Positions 56,406 through 64,000 of a DNA stretch of 64,000 nucleotides are shown in pieces. The DNA comes from Evernia prunastri (taxonomy: Eukaryota > Ascomycota > Lecanoromycetes > Lecanorales > Parmeliaceae): NCBI GenBank assembly GCA_003184365.1, contig NKYR01000108.1:62001-126000 (forward strand). Direction: 5' to 3'. A program made the translations under genes and the position numbers. Below the pieces are notes generated by a model that did no database searches, had not been told where the DNA came from, and saw nothing but the letters and a program-made list of their open reading frames with translations. How positions within the stretch are numbered: position 1 is the first letter of the stretch; every line of letters begins with the position of its first letter.

Positions 56406-56963
56406 AAAGTTATGATATATACGGTAGGCAGTTGCAGGGCTCCTTATTCCTCATGTTGAAAGAGAGTTCATCTTTCGTCACCTGGAGCACTCGGGTATAT
56501 GTGGCATACCATTGCTAGCAAATTAGCCAGGCAAGCACTGAGAAAGTGGAAGTCTGAGTCGCCAAGTTCCTCAACTTCCACGTCGATACTGGCCATAACA
56601 CCGAATACACGTTAATGGTGATTAAGATTGGGCGGAAAGACCGGTGGACAGCACGGTGAATCCCTCGTCAATGCTGTCTTGACCGAACTTTCAAGGACTT
56701 GTACTCGTTTCAACTGCCATACTTTCAACGCCTGGCCCCTTGCATGTCATGAGAAGATGTAGCTACGCCTGGTAAGATTGATTGTCTGTGTTAAGCCATC
56801 ATCACTGGGTGAGGGTGCCTATGTGGCGCGTTTCCACTGTGACCTGGGTTGTTTCCCCCCCAAACCCGCCTAGTCCTGTTCAATACTGTAAAACGTTGAC
56901 ACATGCTTGGCCTCAACACCTCTGAAATTATTCCGCACACAATTCTTCATGCCTTGATAAATC
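56406..56963. other. Intergenic region, no supported gene
   Basis: Lies between two plus-strand genes: the 3' flank of the GFA-like gene and the promoter of the next gene. Nothing else recognised. Confidence 0.5.
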
Positions 56964-59900
56964 ATGGGGACCTTGACTGACATCACAGCACGAGCCGGCA
57001 ACACCATGAAGCGTCAATCGACTTCTTCCATGGGTTATCGGTCCCTGGATTCGCCAGAATCAGTGAAGAAGTCAGTGGAGAAGGAGAATTCGGAAAAGCC
57101 CAAATCACCACACTTCATGACGCCAACGTTTTCTTCTTCCTTACAATCCGTTGCAACGACTAGCAATACACCTGTAGCTTCAACAAAGTCTAGCAAACCA
57201 GGGAGTAGTAATGCATGGATGAAGTCAGCTGCTAAACGCGTCGGTTTCCGCCGTACCAGCGATGTCACACCTCACTCCAAGAAAGAAAGGCTTCCCAAAG
57301 ATTCCCAAACCATCAGTTTCCCAGACAAGGTGTGTCTGTCTTTGGTGGATTTCAATTACACGCGTGGCTAACCTTTCTAGGTTGCTACCCCATCTGCCAG
57401 CAGAGTCTTAGACACTCCCCCGTCAACAAAGCCCCGTCCTCAAAAGATTTCACCCATGGATAAGCCTCTTCCCAATCCTCCCAGCGGTCAAATTTTCAAG
57501 CCAGGTGAATTCGTGGAGTCCAAAACCCTCATCGACGCAAGCGACAAACCTCTCCGTCGTCGCTCACCCCCCGGTACGGCTATGGCCGAAGAAGATTGGC
57601 CAGTGCTTTATCCAAATCGGCCTACGAGTCCCGGGACTCTTCAGGAGATGATGCGCGAGACTGGCTCGCAGTTGGCACAGCAAGCTTTGTCTGGTCAGAA
57701 AGAGAGATATCCTATCCTTGGCAATACCCTTCGTCAAGTCCCAGACGAGGACCAAGTTCCCGTCTCTAGGTACTCAGCGATGTACAAAATCCCTCGCAAA
57801 GAAGTCTCTTCGCCAGATCTTGGCAAGCCTTCCAGTTCCAATAAGGATACAGCTGCGGAAAGCTCTCACATTGACGACCCTTTCAGAGATGGAGTTTATG
57901 ATTCCGGACCAGTTGTACCTGCGAAATCCACCCGGACCACTTCCACACCCCCTTCAATTCTATCCGCCGGAGCGGCAGCTGTCGAGAAGTCAGCACAAGA
58001 GTCAAGACCGGCCATCGAACCTCGCCAGACGCGCACTTCCTCGCTTCGTGCTCGTCTGTCAGCTGGTCATTTGGTCAAAGACCCTCAGAATAAGGTCGTC
58101 GGCTTCACAGACTTTACCGCAACTCCTGAGCCGGCCTTGGTTGGTATCCGACGAGATAGCTTACGCGCTCGCAAAGAGGCCCAAGCCCGTCGTTCCCTAA
58201 CACCACCGCACCCGCTCCACCCTAATTCATCGAAGGAGTCGATAAGCGGCAATCGAACCCAAGCCTCCCGCTCACTAACACCACCGGCAAAGCCTGTCCC
58301 GCACCCGCTTCGCCCCAAGCCCTCTAGGGAGTCAATTGGCGGAAATCGAGCCCCAGCGCAATTTGTTGCTGGTAGCCGACGTCCAACTCATCCTCGTCGC
58401 CCCAGTAGTCGCGGTAGCCTTCGAAGCGAGTTCCGAGAGTCGACGCCCCCTCTTCCCATAGCACCGTCAAGCCGATCTGCACCAAACCGTCCAGCCCCTG
58501 CAATACCTGCTTCCAAACCCCTAAAAACCAAGCATGGCAAGTCTTCTGAACAGACTCATGTCGAAGCTCCTGCAAGCCCACGCAAGAGTTCCATCCCTGT
58601 ACCCCGTCAACTCGGGTCGAACATGCCAAGACAGCCCAATGCCAGCGACAAATCCGGGGCTGCGGACGCGAGAGAAATGGGGGCAAGCAAAGTGAAGGAG
58701 GATGCCCGAGATGAATTTGTGATCTTCGAAGGACAACCATCCTTAGACATAGCTAGGGATCTCGATCAAACTTTATCCGATTCATCTCTGGAAAAGATCA
58801 ATAGCCTCGATCAGACTAATTCTGTAGGCTTTTCTACGCAAGCTCCAGTCGACAATTACGGTGCACATATTCTCGAAAGTATTGAAGAGTCGCCACAGCA
58901 TGCTTACAAGTTCAAGCGTCTGTCTACTGCTTCACCGGAATTCGGCCCCACGTTGAAGATATCTCGGTCTGCCGAGCGTTTCATCATGGGTCCTGATAGC
59001 AAGACCGAGAAGAATGCACTGAATGGGATGAAAAGCAAGGAACTCGACCGCGTTATGATGAAGAAAGATCAGAAAGGCCGCAAAGATAATGCCAATTCCT
59101 CTATTCCAGCATCGAAGAATGAACCAAAGCGCCCCTCTTCGAGCCAAGGCCTCTCTCGTGTGGACTCTCGTGTAGGCCTCATCGATACCAAAGGTAGGGA
59201 GAAGAAAGTGAAGAGTGCGGATCTTGGCAAGCTCTCACCCGCCATTGACCAGCTACTGAACGGTTCCCACAAGCTGATACCGCGTTTAAATCACGAAAGC
59301 AGAGATGCATCTGGCAGAGGCTCTTCTGCCAGTACATCGTTCAATGATCCATTTTTCGATGCCAGTTCACAGCTTCAGGCAAGTTTTGACAAAGGAAACG
59401 GTGTAGACAGTCAAGAACTAGCTGCAACTGGGGAAGAGTCATGGATCCCTCCTCTTGGAGAAGACACTGGCGTTTCGAGTGACAATATAGCCGTTGCCAC
59501 CGAGCTCTCATCTGTGGGCGCTCATATCGATAATGATATTCAGCTCAATCACAAGATCTCATACGAAGCAGGCCCTTTTGAGAATCCCGCGATTGCAGCG
59601 AAGGATTTCGCTCAGAAACCCAAGGACAATGACGAAGATAAAGACGAGGATGATGATGAATCAGTCATCCATTTACCTTCGACTCCTGAACAGCGTCCCC
59701 CCAAGGACACCTCCGACTCTGGCAACCATCCACCACGTAGCTCATCTCGTATGGTCCACCCCGATTTCACCACGGCCAAGAATTCTCCAGTGTCGCCCCT
59801 GTCTGCAGATAATCGACCACCATCTCCAACCAAAGACAAGCCCGAGGACTTCGCTCATCGACAAAACAATCTAGGCTCACTCCGCGGCCACGGCACGTCC

Positions 59901-60500
59901 CAACTCGATCTCTCAGCCCAGGCTTCCAAGAGGGATTCCACCGCTCGCGAGTCCAACAAATCCCAAGCCTCCGCGTCCAAAGGCAGCCTCTCCATCTTCC
60001 GCGGTCTCTTCCACAAGCGCTCCTCCGAAAACGAGCCGCTGAAATCCGGCAAGAAGCCCAAGCCCAAAGCCACCGCCACCGCCTCTTCCGGCAGTCCCTT
60101 CCCGCCCATATCGGACGTCCACCCCATCCACCGCCCAACCCTCGCCTCCATCGCCCGCTCCGCCGCCACCACCCCCCGCCCCACCACCGCGACCCGCCCG
60201 GCCAGCCCGGCCACCCCCTCCCCCTTCTCGCCCCTCCCCACCGAGTCCTCCACCTCCACCCACCTGGCCATGGAACTCCTCGACCTCTCCCGCAAGGAGC
60301 GTTCCTCGCCCCGCAAGGAGAAACTGCTCCAGCTGGGCAGCATCATGGTCGAGGGCATCACGCAGGCGCGCAACGCGGAGAAGGCGATGGAGGAGGCCAA
60401 GCAGGCGGCCAGGCGGGCCGAGGTGGCGCACGCGCTCTGCAAGAAGAGCCTGGCCGAGGTCACGAGGTGTGTGGAGACGTGGAGGGATGGGTTGGATTGA
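56964..60500 (+). CDS. Large Ser/Pro-rich disordered fungal protein, 1161 aa
   Basis: Exon 1 (56964-57329) and exon 2 (57381-60500), with a 51-nt GT-AG intron, make one frame of 1161 residues. Most is polar and disordered, with many SP/TP sites and basic patches (RSLTPPHPLHPNSSKESISG is followed about 20 residues later by RSLTPPAKPVPHPLRPKPSR, an internal duplication). Clusters such as GSLSIFRGLFHKRSSENEP could be membrane- or partner-binding. The last 60 residues form a likely amphipathic helix or coiled coil (LQLGSIMVEGITQARNAEKA, then EEAKQAARRAEVAHALCKKS). No enzymatic motif is seen. It has the look of a fungal cytoskeletal, septal or signalling scaffold, but I name no function. The last 600 bp are much more GC-rich than the rest. 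Confidence 0.8.
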
Positions 60501-61404
60501 GGGAACTGCGGCCGTGATGGAGACGGTGATGGAGACGGAGCAGTGCTTCGGGATATCGATTGAATCAAACTGAACCGAACTGAACTGAACAGAAATTATG
60601 TGTTCGCGCCTCGTGTACGAAAGTTTCGCTTCTTGTGCGGTCTAGCACCCTTTTCTTTTTTTGTGAGTAGGGGGTGGATTGGTGTTTCTTGTGCCTGGTG
60701 GATAGGATTGGTGTTTCTTGTACCAGGTGCTCAGGAGCGATGATTGGATCGAAAAATCGTGAGACGGTGCAGAATGTCTTGATTGTGGAAAGAAGAGCTG
60801 TATTATGTCTCGATCTTGAGAAGAAGAGCGGGTATTATGTCTCGATCATGGAAAGAAGAGCGGGTATTATGTGCTGATCATGAGACGAAGAGCGGGTATC
60901 GTGTCTCGATCATGGAAAGAAGAGCGGGTATCGTGTCTCCATCATGTTTCTTTCCATCACGAAAAGAAGAGCAATCATCGGCTCGGCGTCTCTGGCTTTC
61001 TGTCCTCAATCCAATCCTATCATGTGAGGATGAGGATGCGCAATACATACATGAACCAGATTGAGGATCGCGATTCTCGTGAGTTTCATGTGTAGGTCGC
61101 AGTATGCAAGTCTTTGTACAATAGACGAGTTTCACGTGTCTGTACTCTAGACGACTTTCAATAGACAGTATTGCATTATCTATCTATCCAGTTGTGGCAT
61201 TCTGTTCATCCTATCGCGCGACTGCATTTGCCTTCCCCCGTCAATATAACAAGAAAAGAAGCGCCGGCGGCACCTTTCCACAGCATTTGATCGATCGTCC
61301 ACAGCTGCCGTATTTCCTCCTGTTGCCACTATCATCCTATCCAGCATTTCTTCCTCTCATCGTCAATCTCGATACCTTCTCTCCCTCGTTCATTCACTCG
61401 CTCG
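60501..61404. other. Convergent intergenic region with a minisatellite
   Basis: No supported gene. It contains a 25-bp duplication starting at 60675 and 60706 (GGATTGGTGTTTCTTG...), the roughly 32-bp minisatellite at 60788-60946, and a pyrimidine-rich stretch at 61300-61400. Confidence 0.5.
60788..60946. repeat. Minisatellite, about 32-bp unit x5
   Basis: Five tandem copies of 31-33 bp, each GAAAGAAGAGCGGGTAT then tATGTCTCGATCATG, with scattered substitutions. Units abut without spacers, so this is a minisatellite and not a CRISPR array. It produces repeated short peptides in several frames that should not be taken as genes. Confidence 0.9.
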
Positions 61405-62659
61405 CTAATTCTCCTCCTCCTTCTTCGCCTCTACCGCTTCATTCCCACCCGCAACCTCACGCAGCACCTGCACTTTTTCGAGCCCTTTGAACACTTTGGT
61501 GCGGAATTTACCGTCGGCTCCTCGGAAGGTGATTTTGAGACCGCCGTTGGGGCTGACGGGGCGAGCTTCGTTCTCGCTGATGCGCTGGTGGTCGATGGCT
61601 TCGCAGGGGTAGTGGTCTGTTACTTCGCCTGATGGGGGGTTAGAGGATCAGTGGTGCTTTTTTTTGGGGGGGAAAGAATTATAGCTGATGGCTTGAGGGT
61701 GTTTGAAGGTGTGAAAAGGGTGAAGAAGAAAAAAATCAGTAGGGAAGAACAGGTTTTGCGTATTACGTACCTGGATTCTGGACAGACTGGATGTAGTCTC
61801 CTCTCTCGACCTCAAGGGCGTAGATCTCGAACGGTTTGTAATGGTCCGGTGCCGTGAGGGAATCCATCTTTGACTCGGCAATGGGCTCGATGTTGGTGTT
61901 GGTGCGTAGCGTGGTGCTGGCGACGAGACCGGAGAGAGAGTCCAAGGACGAGGTGCGATGATGGTTTCTGAGTGGTCGGTTGGGAGGTGTGGAAGGATAT
62001 CGGACACGAGAGGAGTTGTTGGGTGGCGTTGAGGGAGTTTGAGAAAGCCCTAAGTTGGTCGGAGGGGCCGTGGGGGGCTGAGAGCCCGGGTCGTTGTGGC
62101 TTCGGCTGCGGGATGGGTTAGAGGTGTAGTTGAGACGTCTGCCGGATCCGCTCTGCTGATTCTCTGCGCGCTGGTTGGTGGTGTTGCCCAGGAAGAGTTG
62201 TGCTTGAAGGGTGGCACGATAGGCTGCTTGTTCGGCAGGATCGTAAGGGTTGTAGGGGTTGGGAAGCGGGGTGAAGTGATGGGATGCGGTGATCGATGCG
62301 ATGGGGAGATAGGGACGAGAAGGGTCGTAGACTCCTTGGTCGGCGAGGTTGAAGTTCTCGTGCCAAGGTGTGATGTACCCTTGGGGGTTGGATGTCGCTG
62401 GCTGTGCAGATGGAGGCGTGACGAACTCAGGGGCTTGCATGTTCGGTGCCGTTGCGGTCAGGGGTACCTGTGAAGTGAATCCCTGAGCTTGGGCCACTTC
62501 AGATAGGTGCTTCACGGCCCAGTGCTGGTGGGCGACTCCCATCGCATCTTCGGAATGGTCCCCGTGAAGGTGGGCTTCGAGCCGGATGATGGTAGAGAAC
62601 TGATCGAAAAAAGCGTCGGACGGGTTACTGTCGCTAAGGGGGACTGAGAGAGGAGGCAT
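61405..62659 (-). CDS. Uncharacterised fungal protein, 370 aa
   Basis: Exon 1 (62659-61771) and exon 2 (61628-61405), joined across a 142-nt intron (GTACGT donor), keep frame: QNPGEVTDHYPCEAIDHQRI. The N-terminal part is Pro/Ser/Asn-rich and mostly disordered, apart from a possible helix near the start (FFDQFSTIIRLEAHLHGDHS). The C-terminal segment (SENEARPVSPNGGLKITFRG, ADGKFRTKVFKGLEKVQVLR) looks like a small conserved beta-alpha unit. An upstream GTG extends the open frame, but the ATG at 62659 is the natural start. I recognise no function. Confidence 0.7.
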
Positions 62660-63414
62660 CGTGTTGGTCACGCTGAGGCCGTCGCTATGATGGAGCGAAT
62701 GTTTGAAAATGTGCTAAAGATCAAGGGACAGTGCAAATGAAGCTATTTGTAGGCGTTGGGACTCAGCAGAAGCATGGTGGTGGTGAAGAAATGAAGAGCA
62801 AGTGTCTGGCTGATGTCGATGGGGGTGTTATCTTCTGGAAAGCTCATTGTTTCTTTTCACTTCAAAAACCGCAAACCCGTTGCTTGGCAACAATGTCGGG
62901 GAAATGGGAAGGTGCCAACCCTGTCAATGTGAAGGCAAACAGCAGGCTTTTGTCCATGAGTAAACATCAATACAAGGACAAATGAATGAGCACAACCATT
63001 GTCAAGGTAAGGATAGTTCCTTCTTAGTAGAGGCAGCAATACAAGACTCAATATGACAAAACTGCTTCCAAGCTGGAGCGTTAGTAGAGTATCAAAAATA
63101 ACGGGCATTGGATTTAGTTCATGTGTAGGGACTGGTTTTGCAAAAACTTTTCATGTACAAGTCTGTCTGGCTTAGCTGCTGCCACATATGCAAACTAAGC
63201 AAGCAGGACTACAGTGCGGCTTCTTCCCTTCAATATCAAAGGCTCCCAAACCAGAAGTTATTGAGGTATACTTCCCTGTGTGGGATTTTTGAGCAAGTTT
63301 GATTGGCGACACCCCTTTTTGGAAGCCCACACACAGGCTCGCTAGCAATTCGTCTCTCTACTCATATCATCATATCATACAATCCGTCTTCGTCGTGTCA
63401 ACAAGCCATTCGTT
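62660..63414. other. Intergenic region, no supported gene
   Basis: Promoter side of the 61405-62659 gene and 3' flank of the SRPBCC gene. Nothing else recognised. Confidence 0.5.
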
Positions 63415-64000
63415 TCACTTCTTTCCTGCGGCAGCGTGGGCTAGGTCGGCCAAAGCCTCCTTGCGCTTGAATTTGGCATCCTCGATAACTCCTATTTGCA
63501 GATGTTAGCTATGCTGTTCCAATTCTTGTTTGGCTCGAAAGGCTCTTCCATACCAGCATCAGCATCCGAAGAGAAGTTTGCCGACCACTGCACGAAGGTT
63601 GACCCCTCACTCGGTCCGGTTGTTACAGGCTGACATTTGATGGTGGAGATGACACTGGAGTATGTGAGAGCTGGAGTGGAGGAGATGACGGAGTAGGTGA
63701 TGAAGTGGTCAATACTCTGCAGGAAAATACCATGTCAGCAGGGTGGCATCTTGAGCAAAAGGGAGTGGAAGAAGGGAAAAGGAAGGATTTGCAGTACCGA
63801 ATGCTCTTCCTGCTTCACCTCCTGCTCGGTGCCATCCTTAAAAGTCCACTTGACGACATCGGTCTCATGGGAGACACCCTTGATGTGATGGCTCTTGTCA
63901 AGCTTTGTCCAGAAGTGGTGGAAGTCTTGTAGTTTGATGAGGTGCCAGACTTGGGCAAGGGGGGCGGCGATGACGGAAGACTCGGTGATTGAGGTTGAAG
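63415..64000 (-). CDS. SRPBCC (START/Bet v1-like fold) protein, partial 5'
   Basis: Cut by the right edge. Exons 64000-63798, 63716-63554 and 63491-63415 (introns of 81 and 62 nt) read ESSVIAAPLAQVWHLIKLQD, VSHETDVVKWTFKDGTEQEV, SIDHFITYSVISSTPALTYS, EGSTFVQWSANFSSDADAGV and end in KRKEALADLAHAAAGKK. The alternating beta pattern and the APLAQVWHLI helix fit the ligand-binding SRPBCC fold, close to the polyketide-cyclase-like fungal proteins of about 150 residues. No catalytic residue is implied and the ligand is unknown. Only about ten N-terminal residues should be missing. Confidence 0.8.

Noticed and set aside
59855..60568. Minus-strand frame opposite the end of the 56964-60500 gene
   Set aside because: Shadow created by GC-rich codons; contradicts the strong plus-strand coiled-coil end.
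60788..60946. CRISPR-like array
   Set aside because: Units are directly adjacent with no unique spacers and the genome is eukaryotic; a minisatellite.
1..64000. Biosynthetic or defence-type gene cluster
   Set aside because: Neighbouring genes belong to unrelated housekeeping pathways; no core synthase, NLR, transposase or recombinase was found.
1..64000. tRNA or rRNA genes
   Set aside because: I saw no convincing cloverleaf with A/B boxes or rRNA core by eye; a tRNAscan-SE and Infernal run would be decisive.

Overview
The window reads as a nuclear chromosome segment of a filamentous ascomycete (Pezizomycotina). The protein set supports this: TIM10, MDM12, MCR1, GWT1, NOC2, DUS3, BAP31/YET3, SFP1-like, RMD5-like and L-arabinitol 4-dehydrogenase. 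So does the gene structure: many introns of 45-85 nt with GTnnGT donors, CTGAC/CTAAC-like branch sites and YAG acceptors. Genes sit on both strands without operons. A Leotiomycete-like source is my guess from protein style only; it is not proven by the sequence.

Layout. 1-1734 (-): 5' part of the bifunctional purine gene (GARS half). 2059-2479 (-): broken SET-domain-like remnant. 2795-4850 (-): APC-type permease with an odd 5' end. 5645-6893 (+): rhodopsin-like 7-TM protein. 7301-7746 (+): TIM10. 7998-10652 (-): STB6-like protein, head to head with 11093-12511 (+), the RMD5-like subunit of the GID/CTLH ubiquitin ligase. 13434-14633 (+): L-arabinitol 4-dehydrogenase. 14859-16186 (-): F-box-like protein. 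17150-19607 (-): conserved protein of unknown function. 20931-21834 (-): BAP31/YET3. 22441-25209 (-): DUS3. 26119-28445 (+): SFP1-like zinc-finger factor. 29256-31640 (-): NOC2. 32578-33442 (-): dead kinase-like gene. 34890-36313 (+): GT34-type glycosyltransferase. 37072-38280 (+): MCR1. 39866-41790 (+): MFS transporter. 41986-42873 (-): unknown. 43368-44911 (+): GWT1. 45329-46155 (+): dead gene resembling the DUF3669 family. 46.2-52.6 kb: gene-poor and repeat-rich, with one small Cys-rich gene at 49942-50374. 52642-53913 (+): MDM12. 54196-55588 (-): EFM2-like methyltransferase, 84 bp from the divergent GFA-like gene at 55673-56405 (+). 56964-60500 (+): large disordered protein. 61405-62659 (-): unknown. 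63415-64000 (-): SRPBCC-fold protein, cut by the window edge.

The genes do not form one pathway. They are housekeeping genes (mitochondrial import and ER-mitochondria contact, ribosome biogenesis, tRNA modification, GPI-anchor synthesis, purine synthesis) mixed with accessory metabolism and transport. I found no prokaryote-type system, CRISPR array, transposon, rRNA or convincing tRNA, and nothing I would call a new biological system. The best leads are unusual splicing (two GC-AG introns sharing one donor hexamer, one AT-AG-like intron, one 35-nt intron, two introns with a length divisible by three and no stop), three decayed genes, and a gene-poor relic block. Gene models were built by hand from reading frame, splice signals and remembered family sequence; no database search was run.
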